Notes under the pieces: model-generated
Database searches by the model: none
What the model was told of the DNA's origin: nothing
The model's input: the letters and a program-made list of their open reading frames with translations, nothing else
Part shown: positions 54,753 to 63,886 of the stretch, piece by piece
Layout of the letters: each line of letters opens with the position of its first letter
Numbering within the stretch: the stretch's first letter is position 1
Program-made: the position numbers and the translations under genes
Assembly (NCBI GenBank): GCA_000746015.1
Contig: JQKK01000013.1
Location: 1 to 64,000 of the forward strand
From: Lachnospiraceae bacterium MA2020
GTDB lineage: Bacteria > Bacillota > Clostridia > Lachnospirales > Lachnospiraceae
Reading direction: 5' to 3'
Length of the DNA: 64,000 bases

Positions 54753-55307
54753 ATGGATACAAAGGCAGCCGGGCTAAGGCTATTTAATGATTATAACGGA
54801 TTAAAAAGTACCAGAGACCGATTAGACAGGCAGTCAAAGCGTGATAATAAAATTGCATTTTACGAACATCAAAAGGAAAACCTCAAGAATATGAAGACAG
54901 ACTCTCTTGAGGACATTTCTAGGAAACTGGAATTTTTGCAGAGATATGATGATGCAATCGTGGCGGCAAAGGATGAATATAATCATTCGCAAATGTTCCA
55001 TGTTATGGATGAGGCAATGGAAAGAGCCGAGAAGATCGCTGAACAGGCAGAGAAGTATGCACCTAAGACACCTGAGGAAAGACGCGAGGAAATGATTGAA
55101 GAAGCAACGGGTGTAGATAAGAATGAAGGAATACTTTCAGAAGTTATGGACGAGCTTTCCGAGATTACTGAGAGAATGTCTGAGGAAATAGTAGAAAATG
55201 CAGAAGAGATTACAGAGGAATTGAGTACACCCGAGACAATGGTTCAGGCAGATAAAGCAGAGATGAACGCAAAGCATAAGTACAGGAGCATTGATTATCG
55301 TATATAA
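54753..55307 (+). CDS. Unknown protein 4 of the LytTR-linked cluster
   Basis: A 184-residue, mainly helical, highly charged protein with no signal peptide. Residues 15-75 (RDRLDRQSKRDNKIAFYEHQKENLK...) and 95-160 suggest coiled coils. The C-terminus is KHKYRSIDYRI, matching the tail of gene 3 in YRSIDY. ATG 54753 is chosen because GGGAGG precedes it at good distance; the ATG at 54690 falls within the promoter. Family not recognised. Confidence 0.6.
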   Translation: MDTKAAGLRLFNDYNGLKSTRDRLDRQSKRDNKIAFYEHQKENLKNMKTDSLEDISRKLEFLQRYDDAIVAAKDEYNHSQMFHVMDEAMERAEKIAEQAEKYAPKTPEERREEMIEEATGVDKNEGILSEVMDELSEITERMSEEIVENAEEITEELSTPETMVQADKAEMNAKHKYRSIDYRI

Positions 55308-55346
55308 GCATAAAAGGAATTAAAGAATATCTATGGAGGATGGCTT

Positions 55347-56096
55347 ATGAACGTTATAGGTATTGATGGAAATAGTAATGGAATTCGGGCTTTTTATATG
55401 AAATCTAATGAGCCTACTGATGCTGTCAGCAAAAATATTAAAAAGCAGATCGAAGATATGCAGAAAAGATTGCAGGAGCTTGGTGAGAATACGGAGCTGT
55501 CGCTTGAGGAAAAAATGAAAAAACGTCAGGAGATACAGCAGCAAATAAGTGAACTTCAAAATCAGCTCAGGCAGCATGAGATTGAGGTCAGGAAAGAAAG
55601 TCGGCAGAAAAAAAGCTCTGCTATGGATGAGGCATTGGGCGGATACAGAAAGGATGATAAGAAAAGCAAAAATTCTAAAGGTATGTCTAGTATAGATATG
55701 CAGACCATAATCGCTGCGGATGCTGCAATGGAGCAGGCAGAGGTGGCAGGAAATGTAAGACGGGAAATGGAAGGAAGAGCCGGAGTTCTTGAGGGTGAGA
55801 TCAGGCAGGATCATGCGCGAGGTTGGAGTGTGGAAAGCAAGAAGGAGGAATTGGCGGCAATTGAGGAAAAAGCTCAAAATGCAGAAGTTTCTCAGATAAA
55901 ATCACTTTCAGATGTCAATAAAAAGCTTGAAGAAACTGCTGAGAGTGAAGATAAAGCAGATGACAAGATTGATGATGAAGATAAAGCTGCAAAGGAGTCG
56001 GAAGGCGTTTCAGCTAAAACTGGTAATAAGCAGGATATAACTACAGATAAAGGAACAAGTGACGTAGTAGGAACTAGTGTGGATATAAAGCTGTAG
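55347..56096 (+). CDS. FlxA-like family protein of the LytTR-linked cluster
   Basis: A 249-residue protein without signal peptide. Residues 27-85 (SKNIKKQIEDMQKRLQEL, then SLEEKMKKRQEIQQQISELQNQLRQ) match the FlxA-like coiled-coil pattern; E. coli flxA is a sigma-28-controlled, motility-class gene, though of unknown function. The rest is low-complexity Lys/Glu/Asp. It ends GTSVDIKL, again the [ST][IV]D-type tail. GGAGG 10 bp upstream sets the start. Supports flagellar co-regulation of the cluster. Confidence 0.65.
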   Translation: MNVIGIDGNSNGIRAFYMKSNEPTDAVSKNIKKQIEDMQKRLQELGENTELSLEEKMKKRQEIQQQISELQNQLRQHEIEVRKESRQKKSSAMDEALGGYRKDDKKSKNSKGMSSIDMQTIIAADAAMEQAEVAGNVRREMEGRAGVLEGEIRQDHARGWSVESKKEELAAIEEKAQNAEVSQIKSLSDVNKKLEETAESEDKADDKIDDEDKAAKESEGVSAKTGNKQDITTDKGTSDVVGTSVDIKL

Positions 56097-56112
56097 GTTT
56101 TAAATAGAATTG

Positions 56113-56165
56113 GATGCCTGCTATACAGGCATCGTGCAAGGAGGTGAAGTTCTGTCAAGCACGAT
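56113..56165 (+). other. Hairpins with an orphan strong ribosome binding site
   Basis: Just after the FlxA-like gene, GATGCCTG (56113-56120) pairs with CAGGCATC (56126-56133). Next, CGTGC (56133-56137) pairs with GCACG, enclosing AAGGAGGTGA (56139-56148), a near-perfect Shine-Dalgarno. No substantial gene follows: the nearest in-frame options are CTG or TTG with about ten codons. Could be a regulatory decoy, a tiny leader peptide, or a decayed gene. Confidence 0.35.
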
Positions 56166-56221
56166 TGATAAGAAAAAGTGATTTAAATAATTCACTCTGT
56201 ATGCTATAAACTGTAAGAAAA

Positions 56222-56264
56222 ATATCCCTGAGAGCTTGTGTGAGTTTTCAGGGGTATTTTTGTA
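56222..56264 (+). terminator. Terminator after the second unknown operon
   Basis: AATATCCCTGA pairs with TCAGGGGTATT (one G-U pair), followed by TTTTTG. No gene is seen between here and the nuclease-fold gene at 56418; the gap includes an extended -10 box TGATATAAT ending about 56393. Confidence 0.8.
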
Positions 56265-56417
56265 GGCTTTACAAATCTGAATTATTTTTGTATACTAAGC
56301 AAGTCTTTTGCAAAAGATAAAACATATCTGAAACGTTACAGACATTCTGTCTGGTAATAACGTATTCCATTTATGGTAATTATGATATAATAAAATTTGT
56401 TAGAAAGGTTATTTTTG

Positions 56418-57347
56418 ATGTCTGAAAATAGCATAGTTTATCAGAACAAGGATGTTATAAGTAAGGTACTTGCAGAGTCCTTGCTGGGAAAATCCTTGAA
56501 GGTTTATGGAGTTGATATTCCAAAGATTATAAAGGTCTTACCGACTAATCTGCCGGAAGTTTCAGCGAATGAGTTGCGCCTAGATAATCTGTTTTTGCTC
56601 GAAGATGGCTCGATAGCTATCATTGATTATGAAAGTGAGTTTAAGCTGAGCAATCGCAATAAATATATGGACTATATAGCACGAGTTCTCAAGCGTTATG
56701 AGCTAGAGGGCATATATGATTTAAATATCAGATTAATAGTTATATATACCGGAGATGTACATAGAAAAAGCGTGAAAACCGAGTACGACATGGGAGCTGC
56801 AAAGCTTTCAGTTGAGGGAGCGTTTCTGTCAGAGCTTGATTCAGAGAAAATTAGAAACAGGATTACAAGTAAGGTAAATAGCGGAGAAAGTCTTACCGAT
56901 GAAGAGATAATGGAGTTTATCATTCTTCCACTCACATACAAAAATAAGTCTGATAAGCAGGCTTCAATCAAGGAAAGCGTAGAGCTTGCCAAGAAGATAA
57001 AAGATGAGAAGGTAATGACAACAGTACTTGCGGGTATACTGGTATTTACGGATAAGGTCATAGATGAGGAATTGGGAAATAAGGTAAAGGAGTGGCTTAT
57101 GATGACGAAAGTAGCAAGGTTGTTTGAAGAAGAGAAAGAAGCTGCATTAGCCGAAAAAGATGCTGTTATTGCTAAGCTTGTTGAAAATAATGTAAAGCTG
57201 GTTGCAGATAAAGAAGCCGATATAGCGAAGAAGGATGCATATATAGCTGAGAAGGATGCAGATTTAGCAAGGAAAAATTCAGATCTGGCTGAAAAGGACT
57301 TGCGTATAAAGGAACTTGAGGCAAGGCTTAAGAAATTAGAGGCTTAA
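56418..57347 (+). CDS. Predicted PD-(D/E)XK nuclease-fold protein with heptad-repeat tail
   Basis: A 309-residue protein. Residues about 30-85 (LPEVSANELRLDNLFLLEDGSIAIIDYESEFKLSNRNKY) fit a restriction-endonuclease-like core: an Asp before a strand-turn-strand and a DYESEF where the (D/E)xK element would lie, here with Glu-Ser-Glu and no Lys, so activity is uncertain. The C-terminal about 75 residues are seven-residue repeats (AEKDADL, AKKDAYI, ARKNSDL), a coiled coil. The group resembles Rpn/DUF4351-type proteins. sbcD starts 12 bp later. ATG 56418 is chosen over 56397. Confidence 0.65.
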   Translation: MSENSIVYQNKDVISKVLAESLLGKSLKVYGVDIPKIIKVLPTNLPEVSANELRLDNLFLLEDGSIAIIDYESEFKLSNRNKYMDYIARVLKRYELEGIYDLNIRLIVIYTGDVHRKSVKTEYDMGAAKLSVEGAFLSELDSEKIRNRITSKVNSGESLTDEEIMEFIILPLTYKNKSDKQASIKESVELAKKIKDEKVMTTVLAGILVFTDKVIDEELGNKVKEWLMMTKVARLFEEEKEAALAEKDAVIAKLVENNVKLVADKEADIAKKDAYIAEKDADLARKNSDLAEKDLRIKELEARLKKLEA

Positions 57348-57359
57348 AAGGAGCATACA

Positions 57360-58508
57360 ATGAAAATTCTTCACACTTCTGATCTTCACATTGGTCTGAA
57401 GCTTAATAATAGAGACCTTTGTGAGGATCAGAGATTTATTTTAAATCAGATGACAGAGAGGGCAGCGGCTCTGGAGCCGGACGTGTTTATCATTGCCGGC
57501 GATATTTATGACAGAGCTGTGCCGTCAGCTGAGGCAGTCGAGATTTTTGATGAATTTATTGGAAAGCTTGTGGACAGTTGCCCGAGGTGCAAGGTCATGC
57601 TTATCAGCGGCAATCATGACAGTGCCCAGAGAATAAACTGTTATCGAAATATTCTTCAGAGAGAAAATGTCTATGCGGTAGGTCTGCCGCCTCGTGATCC
57701 GGAAGAACATATTGAAAAAGTTGTAGTTGAGGACGAGTATGGCAAGGTGAATTTTTATCTCTTGCCGTTTATTAAGCCTTCCATGGTCAAAAAGATCACA
57801 GGGGAAGACGAAAATGGCAACAATCTTTCGTATGAAGAGACTATCAAAAAATTGATCGAGAGGGAGCATATCGATACTTCTGAGAGAAATGTGATCGTTA
57901 GCCACCAGTTTTATCTTCCGGTCGGAAAAAATGCTGATGAAGTCGACAGGATGGATTCTGAGATACAGACAGTCGGAAATGTCGATGCAGTAAGCGCTGA
58001 AGTGATAAGCTGTTTTGACTACGCTGCACTTGGACATATCCACAAGCCAATGAAAGTTGGAAGTGAAGTGCTCCGCTATGTGGGAACTCCGCTAGCATGC
58101 TCTGTAAGTGAGGCAGGGCAGCAGAAGGGTATGCTGCTTGTAAACATGCAGGAGAAGGGAAATATTGAAGTAGAAAATATCCAACTTAAGCCATTAAGAA
58201 AGGTCATGGTCATAAAGGGAAGCTATGCGGAAATTCTGAAAAAGGCTTGTGATGACTATGTAACAGTGATACTCGATGGCAAAGAGGAACTTGACGTGAT
58301 CGATGCACAGGAGCGCATCCGCATGGCGTTCCCATACTTACTGGAGATACGACGTGAAAATGTGAGACATTCTGATTACAAAGCAGGTGTTGATAGGGAA
58401 AAGCTCATGGATCCATATGAACTATGCATGTCTTTCTTAGGTGAAACTGATGACGAGGAAAAAAAGATCATGCAGGATATCATCAATAAGGTATTGGAGC
58501 GTGTTTAA
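57360..58508 (+). CDS. sbcD: Exonuclease SbcD (Mre11-type nuclease subunit)
   Basis: A 382-residue calcineurin-like phosphoesterase: ILHTSDLHIGLKL, DVFIIAGDIYDRAVPS, LISGNHDS and ALGHIHKPM carry the metal ligands. It forms the Mre11/Rad50-like complex with SbcC to open hairpin and blocked DNA ends. Three bases separate it from sbcC. A C-terminal capping domain (about residues 285-350) follows the core. Length and motifs are complete. Confidence 0.95.
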   Translation: MKILHTSDLHIGLKLNNRDLCEDQRFILNQMTERAAALEPDVFIIAGDIYDRAVPSAEAVEIFDEFIGKLVDSCPRCKVMLISGNHDSAQRINCYRNILQRENVYAVGLPPRDPEEHIEKVVVEDEYGKVNFYLLPFIKPSMVKKITGEDENGNNLSYEETIKKLIEREHIDTSERNVIVSHQFYLPVGKNADEVDRMDSEIQTVGNVDAVSAEVISCFDYAALGHIHKPMKVGSEVLRYVGTPLACSVSEAGQQKGMLLVNMQEKGNIEVENIQLKPLRKVMVIKGSYAEILKKACDDYVTVILDGKEELDVIDAQERIRMAFPYLLEIRRENVRHSDYKAGVDREKLMDPYELCMSFLGETDDEEKKIMQDIINKVLERV

Positions 58509-58511
58509 GAG

Positions 58512-61253
58512 ATGAAAATAAAGAAACTTACAATGCAGGCTTTTGGCTCGTATGCGGACAGAACGGTTATTGATTTTACCAAGCCTGATCAAAACCTGTT
58601 TCTTATAACCGGTGATACCGGATCAGGTAAGACTACTATTTTTGATGCGATAATTTTTGCTCTTTACGGAGAAGTTGCTTCTGCCAGCAATAAAAAAGAT
58701 GGAAATCTTTTGCAGAGCCAGTTTGCGTCATATAATGTAGAGCCGTTTGTAGAGCTGGAATTTACAGAGACCAATGGAATTGATGAGCTGACTTATACAG
58801 TAAAAAGGATACCAAGGCACGAGCGTCTCAAGCAGCGTGGGGCAAAAAGTGCGAACGACACAAGGCAGATAAATGGCTCAGTGTCACTTATCATGCCGGA
58901 GGGAAATGAGTATCCGAGCAAGGAAACTGACAAAAAACTGCAGGAGATAGTTGGGCTTACAAAAGAGCAGTTTATGCAGGTTGCCATGATCGCACAGGGC
59001 GAATTTATGGAACTTTTGCGGGCTAATTCTAATGACAAGAAAGAAATATTCCGTAAGCTTTTCGGAACAGAGATCTATAAAAGAATCGTTGATGAACTTG
59101 ACACAAGAGTTAAAGATAAGGGCAGGACACTTGCTATGATATCAACTGAGTGTCATACGCTTATAGGAGGCATGCATCTGATAGAAGATTATGAAAGGTG
59201 CGAGGAACTGAAATCGCTCTATGGTGAGATAAAAGAGGGGCGTCTTTCTGCACTTGATGATTTTATAGAAGAACTGGCAGGATTTTGTAATTATATAAAA
59301 AGCCGCAGGGAAGAGTCGGAAAAACATAGCAGAGAACTTCAAAAAGAGCGGGACTTAAAGCGGGACGAGCTTTCAAAGGGCGAAAACATCGTCAAGGTTT
59401 TTGAGAGCATAGAGACTGCAAAAATAAGGCTTTCAGAGCTGAATAGCAGGAAAGATGAGATAAAGGCAAAGGCGGAACTGAAAGAAAAAATAGAGAAGTC
59501 TTATACTTTGAAAGATGCTTTTGATAAGGTTATCGATAGTGAAAATGAAGTTGGAAAACTTGAGGAAGCATTGAATAAGGAAAAAGAAAAACTTCCGGCG
59601 ATGGAAGCTGAGTATAAAACAGCTTCAGAAGCAGAAGTGATACTTGATGCGGAAAACAAGAAAGCAAGTGGTGAGTATGAGCAGATACATGAGCGTGCCA
59701 AAAGGATTGCTGCAGATGCTGCTGACATAGACAGAGTTAAAAAAAATATAGATAAATTTGAAGCGGAAATTGAGACAAGGCAGAAAAGCTATACTTTGAT
59801 CAAATCAAAGTATGAACAAGCTTCTGCTGAATATGATCAGAATTTCAAGTTTTTTATGGACGAGCAGGCAGGTGTGCTTGCGGCAAGTCTTAAGGAGGGA
59901 GAGCCTTGTCCTATATGCGGTTCGAAAGTACACCCTTCACCATATAAGGCTAAAAATGATGAGCAGATAGTTTCAGAAGCAGTCCTCAAAGCATCAGAAG
60001 AGAAAAGAAATGAGCTGCAGAATAAAGTTCAGGAATGTTCTGAAGCGGTGAAAGAGGTCATCACTAAGAAGGAAGCTGCGAACGAGGAGTTTGAAAGAGC
60101 GATTGTCAAGTTGTCGGAGAGTGTTGGTGATCTTGTAGAAAAAAATGTAAGCGGAGCTGACTATAATTCTGTAATCAGAGCTGTAGAAGAATATCGCAGC
60201 AAGGCTCTGCAAAAAAAGAATGATACAGCGTTGGAATATGAGAAGGCTAAGGACATATCTGGAAAACTTAAAACTTCAATAGAAAGATCAAAGACACTTA
60301 TAGCATCTTATACTTCAGAGCTTCCAATCCGAAAGAAAAAGCTTGATGATGCAAAGATGGCTTATGATGCAAAAAAGAACGAGCTTAGCATAGATGAAAC
60401 TGTCTGGAAAGAGATATGCAGAGACCACGAAAGAGAAGAAGCTAAGCAGATCCAAAGGGAAATATCTGCGTATGACAATCAGATTGCTGAAGTCTCGGGA
60501 GCACTCAAAGCTTCTGAAAAGCTTATAGAAGGAAAAGAACTTCCTGATATGGAAAAGCTGAAAATTACCTATCAGGAGAGCGAGGAAAGACTTAATGTCG
60601 TTGCAGCTCGATTAAAACAGCTTGAATCTGATGAGAGCGCGAATAAAAGTGTATATGATAAACTTACAGAAAAGCTGTCAGACAGGAAACGTGAAGTGAC
60701 AGAGTACAGCCGCCTTAAAGCTCTTTTTGATCTTGCAGCGGGCAAGGTCAGTGGCTCAAGAATGGATCTTGAGACCTATGTGCAGAGGTATTACCTCGAG
60801 CATATATTGCGTGCTGCAAACAGAAGATTTGAAGATATGACTATGGGGCAGTATGAGCTACGCATGGTGGATATCGATAGAGCCGGAGACGGAAAAAACC
60901 GCGGTCTTGATCTGATGGTTTATTCATGTATCACTATGAAGGAAAGAGAGATCAAGACGCTGTCAGGCGGAGAGTCATTTATGGCAGCCCTTGCCCTGGC
61001 TCTTGGCATGGCTGATGAGATAAGTGCAGGCTCAGCGGCTATAAATCTTGATATGATGTTTATCGATGAGGGCTTTGGCTCGCTCGATGATCACTCAAGA
61101 GAGCAGGCAATCAAAGTGCTCAAGGATATGGCGACAGGTGATAAGCTTATCGGTATCATATCGCATGTCACAGAGCTTAAGCAGGAGATCGATGATCAGC
61201 TTATAGTTTCAAAAGATGAAAATGGAAGCCGGGTTAAGTGGCAGATAAGTTAA
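58512..61253 (+). CDS. sbcC: Exonuclease SbcC (Rad50-type ATPase)
   Basis: A 913-residue SMC-like protein. The N-terminal Walker A is GDTGSGKT at residues 34-41. A long coiled coil of heptads runs through the middle, with a zinc hook CPIC at residues 466-469 (EPCPICGSK) at its tip. The C-terminal ATPase half has the signature LSGGESFMAALALALGMAD near residue 816 and Walker B MMFIDEGFGSLD. It is the SbcD partner in DNA end processing. Confidence 0.96.
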   Translation: MKIKKLTMQAFGSYADRTVIDFTKPDQNLFLITGDTGSGKTTIFDAIIFALYGEVASASNKKDGNLLQSQFASYNVEPFVELEFTETNGIDELTYTVKRIPRHERLKQRGAKSANDTRQINGSVSLIMPEGNEYPSKETDKKLQEIVGLTKEQFMQVAMIAQGEFMELLRANSNDKKEIFRKLFGTEIYKRIVDELDTRVKDKGRTLAMISTECHTLIGGMHLIEDYERCEELKSLYGEIKEGRLSALDDFIEELAGFCNYIKSRREESEKHSRELQKERDLKRDELSKGENIVKVFESIETAKIRLSELNSRKDEIKAKAELKEKIEKSYTLKDAFDKVIDSENEVGKLEEALNKEKEKLPAMEAEYKTASEAEVILDAENKKASGEYEQIHERAKRIAADAADIDRVKKNIDKFEAEIETRQKSYTLIKSKYEQASAEYDQNFKFFMDEQAGVLAASLKEGEPCPICGSKVHPSPYKAKNDEQIVSEAVLKASEEKRNELQNKVQECSEAVKEVITKKEAANEEFERAIVKLSESVGDLVEKNVSGADYNSVIRAVEEYRSKALQKKNDTALEYEKAKDISGKLKTSIERSKTLIASYTSELPIRKKKLDDAKMAYDAKKNELSIDETVWKEICRDHEREEAKQIQREISAYDNQIAEVSGALKASEKLIEGKELPDMEKLKITYQESEERLNVVAARLKQLESDESANKSVYDKLTEKLSDRKREVTEYSRLKALFDLAAGKVSGSRMDLETYVQRYYLEHILRAANRRFEDMTMGQYELRMVDIDRAGDGKNRGLDLMVYSCITMKEREIKTLSGGESFMAALALALGMADEISAGSAAINLDMMFIDEGFGSLDDHSREQAIKVLKDMATGDKLIGIISHVTELKQEIDDQLIVSKDENGSRVKWQIS

Positions 61254-61296
61254 AAAAAGAGGTAGTTTCCTAAATTATGGGAAACGGCCTCTTTTT
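61254..61296. terminator. Bidirectional terminator after sbcC
   Basis: Stem AAAAAGAGG/CCTCTTTTT with inner GTTTCC/GGAAAC and a short loop. T-runs on both strands mean it also serves the convergent minus-strand gene. Confidence 0.9.
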
Positions 61297-61308
61297 GAGC
61301 GAAAATGT

Positions 61309-62088
61309 TTAATGTCTCTCGTTTTCATTTTCAAAACACTCGCAAAATCTTGCTGAAAATGATGGCTTTTCATTGCCTATAGTCAGATGAGTAGTATCAC
61401 CGAATCTGAGTCCTCTGAATATAACTTTTCCTTTTTCACGCTCTTCAGTAACGATTTCTGTAACTGATGTAGGTGCTGACGCCAAAAACTGAAGAGGAAT
61501 AAATGGTGAAATATTCCAGATGGCAGAAAGCAGAACAGCGGTAATTCCAAAGTGACAGAAAAAAGCGATCGTTTTATTATTTCCATTTTCGGCTTCAAAA
61601 ATATCGCCATTTTTCTTATATCCGTATGAGGCTAAAAGCTCAAAGAGGGATTTTGAAACATAGTCATATTTTTCTGCCATATCGCTGCACTTAACAAGCT
61701 CACTGTCTCGCCAATTATCTTTATCAAAAAGCTCAGGGTGACTGCAGTAGTAAGAAGGTAAGATATCCCACAATATACGTTTTTCATAGTTACCTTCCGA
61801 ATTTTTCTTTAATTCCGTAGCATAAGCCATCCTTGCTTTTTCAGAAAGATTTGGATCAAATTGAGCATTGAACTCTCTCAGCCAGTCATATGTTATGGCA
61901 TCTTTACCAAGCTTTTTCAAAGAATAAGCTGCAGTAGCCTGTGCTCTGCCGAGCGGTGACTGGTATATGTCATCTATGCCAAGTTTATCTATCATGTTTG
62001 CCAAAAGCTCAGCCTCGACCTTGCCTTTCTCAGTCAGAGTATCATTAATATAGTCAGGATCACCGTGTCTTATAAACAAAATACGCAT
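61309..62088 (-). CDS. Histidine phosphatase (phosphoglycerate-mutase-like)
   Basis: A 259-residue branch-1 histidine phosphatase. MRILFIRHGDPDY has the catalytic RHG; SPLGRAQATAAYSL is the second arginine motif, and FFCHFGITAVLL the second His. The insert (about residues 80-150) is larger than in GpmB/CobC types. Start at 62088 with AGAGG upstream is preferred over one 10 codons earlier. Substrate unknown; it faces sbcC across the terminator. Confidence 0.85.
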   Translation of the reverse strand: MRILFIRHGDPDYINDTLTEKGKVEAELLANMIDKLGIDDIYQSPLGRAQATAAYSLKKLGKDAITYDWLREFNAQFDPNLSEKARMAYATELKKNSEGNYEKRILWDILPSYYCSHPELFDKDNWRDSELVKCSDMAEKYDYVSKSLFELLASYGYKKNGDIFEAENGNNKTIAFFCHFGITAVLLSAIWNISPFIPLQFLASAPTSVTEIVTEEREKGKVIFRGLRFGDTTHLTIGNEKPSFSARFCECFENENERH

Positions 62089-62189
62089 AATATGCCTCTT
62101 TCTATTTATCACTTTCATTTATTGAACATAACGCTTTGATTAGTTTACAATATAATCATGCCTTTTTAAAGCATTGATAAAAGTGTAAA

Positions 62190-62219
62190 TTGACAATTTC
62201 GAAAACTATTGGTTATACT
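62190..62219 (+). promoter_or_regulatory. Promoter of the pectate lyase gene
   Basis: TTGACA (62190-62195), 18 bp, TATACT (62214-62219), 44 bp before the start codon; the -35 box is a perfect consensus. Confidence 0.75.
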
Positions 62220-62263
62220 AATAGCTGCATTACAGAAGGACATCTTATTTATTGGAGGTTAAG

Positions 62264-63784
62264 ATGTTTTTCAATTTGAAAAAAGGGTTGGTTACAGCAT
62301 TTGCACTCAGCTTTGCTATTTCAAATGCACTTTGTGTAACACCCGCACAAGCAGCAAGCAAGACATTGATTTCTAACGGTTGGTACTACATTAAAAATGT
62401 AAACAGCCAGAAATATGTCGAGGTTGCAAACGGTACTGATAAAAATGGAGCCAATGTTCAGCAGTACCAGGGAAATGGTAATAATTGCCAGAAATGGTAT
62501 CTTACAAACCTTGGCAACAACTATGTATCACTCAGAAGCGGTCTTCAGAGCGGACGTATGATGGATGTTGCCAACGGCGGAACTGAAAATGGTACAAATA
62601 TCCAGATTTACGATGCAAATGGTAAAGATACACAGATCTTCAGAATTAAGAAGAGATCTACAGGCGTTTACAACATTGTTTCAAAGTCATCAGGTGAAAA
62701 GCTTGCGCTTGACGTCTACAGTTGGTCAAAGGAAGATGGTGGAAACATTAATCTTTGGAAAGCCAGCAAAGATGCATGTCAGCAGTTTAAGTTTGAAGCA
62801 GTAAACACTGATAGCAGCAAGGAAAAAGAAAAAGACAATAATTCAGGAAAAAAAGAAGAACCTAAAATAACAGGATCTACTATTGAAGTAAAGAATGGTG
62901 GAACAACTCTTTCTGCAGCTATTAGCAAAGCTAAATCCGGTACTACTATCGTTATCAATGGTACCGTAAAATCCGGCGCTGTTAAAGTTCCGGCAGGAGT
63001 AAATATAGCAGGTAAGAATAATGCTGTAATTGATTTTTCTTCTACATCAGGCAGCAATGGTCGAGGATTAACATTCGAAGGAAACGGAAGCACAGTTTCT
63101 GATATCACTATCAAAAATGCTTCTGATAACGGTGTATATATAACTGGATCTAACAATACCTTTAAAAATGTAACTACATGTTATAACCATGATGCGGGAT
63201 TCCAGGTCTGCAACGGTGGTTCATACAACAAGTTTTACAGTTGTCGTTCACATCACAATGCTGATGAAAAGGGTGAAAACGCTGATGGTTTTGCCAACAA
63301 GCTTCATTCAGGCGTTGGAAACTACTACGAAAGCTGTGTAGCTGAGTACAACAGTGATGACGGATGGGATTGTTATGCCGCACATGGCGCAGTTACGCTC
63401 GTAAACTGTCAGGCTAATTACAACGGTTATTGCGATGGTATTTATGGCGATGGTAATGGTTTTAAGATGGGTGGTGTAGATAACAAGACACCTGGACAGA
63501 AAGCCCATCTTGACCCACTTGCTCATAAGCTCACAGGATGTATAGCGAAAGGAAACTATGCAAGTGGTTTTGACCGCAACAACCAGAGTGGTGTTGTTAC
63601 AATGACTGACTGTACAGCTGAATCTAACAAGAAGAATAACTACAACTGGCCTGCAAATGGTAAGCCTTCAGCTCTTGGCTATCAGGTTACATTTGGCAAG
63701 GCTAAGATCATAAACTGCACTTCTATCAACGGAAAAAATAATATCTCAGGTGCAGTTCTTTCTGGATCCTGCAAGGGATTCTAA
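62264..63784 (+). CDS. Secreted pectate lyase (PL9-like) with ricin-type lectin domain
   Basis: A 506-residue secreted enzyme. The signal peptide ends in TPAQA before ASKTL (about residue 32). Residues 35-185 form a ricin-type beta-trefoil with three repeats (NSQKYVEVANGTDKNGANVQQY; GRMMDVANGGTENGTNIQIY; KLALDVYSWSKEDGGNINLW). A Lys/Glu/Asp-rich linker leads to a right-handed parallel beta-helix with family 9 lyase motifs: NADGFANKLHSGVGNYYESCVAEYNSDDGWDCY and DGNGFKMGG. It would cleave polygalacturonate by beta-elimination outside the cell. ATG 62264, behind GGAGG, is preferred over a TTG at 62252. Confidence 0.9.
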   Translation: MFFNLKKGLVTAFALSFAISNALCVTPAQAASKTLISNGWYYIKNVNSQKYVEVANGTDKNGANVQQYQGNGNNCQKWYLTNLGNNYVSLRSGLQSGRMMDVANGGTENGTNIQIYDANGKDTQIFRIKKRSTGVYNIVSKSSGEKLALDVYSWSKEDGGNINLWKASKDACQQFKFEAVNTDSSKEKEKDNNSGKKEEPKITGSTIEVKNGGTTLSAAISKAKSGTTIVINGTVKSGAVKVPAGVNIAGKNNAVIDFSSTSGSNGRGLTFEGNGSTVSDITIKNASDNGVYITGSNNTFKNVTTCYNHDAGFQVCNGGSYNKFYSCRSHHNADEKGENADGFANKLHSGVGNYYESCVAEYNSDDGWDCYAAHGAVTLVNCQANYNGYCDGIYGDGNGFKMGGVDNKTPGQKAHLDPLAHKLTGCIAKGNYASGFDRNNQSGVVTMTDCTAESNKKNNYNWPANGKPSALGYQVTFGKAKIINCTSINGKNNISGAVLSGSCKGF

Positions 63785-63817
63785 TTTAATGTCGCTTCTG
63801 TAATGTACTAAAACTGT

Positions 63818-63861
63818 AAAAGCTCAGAAACAAGGCAATCAGCCTGCTTCTGAGCTTTTCA
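63818..63861. terminator. Bidirectional terminator after the pectate lyase gene
   Basis: A 12-bp stem (63818-63829 with 63848-63859) with an inner AGGC/GCCT hairpin; A-run left, T-run right. Confidence 0.9.
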
Positions 63862-63886
63862 ATTTACTACATCTTATTACGATGTC

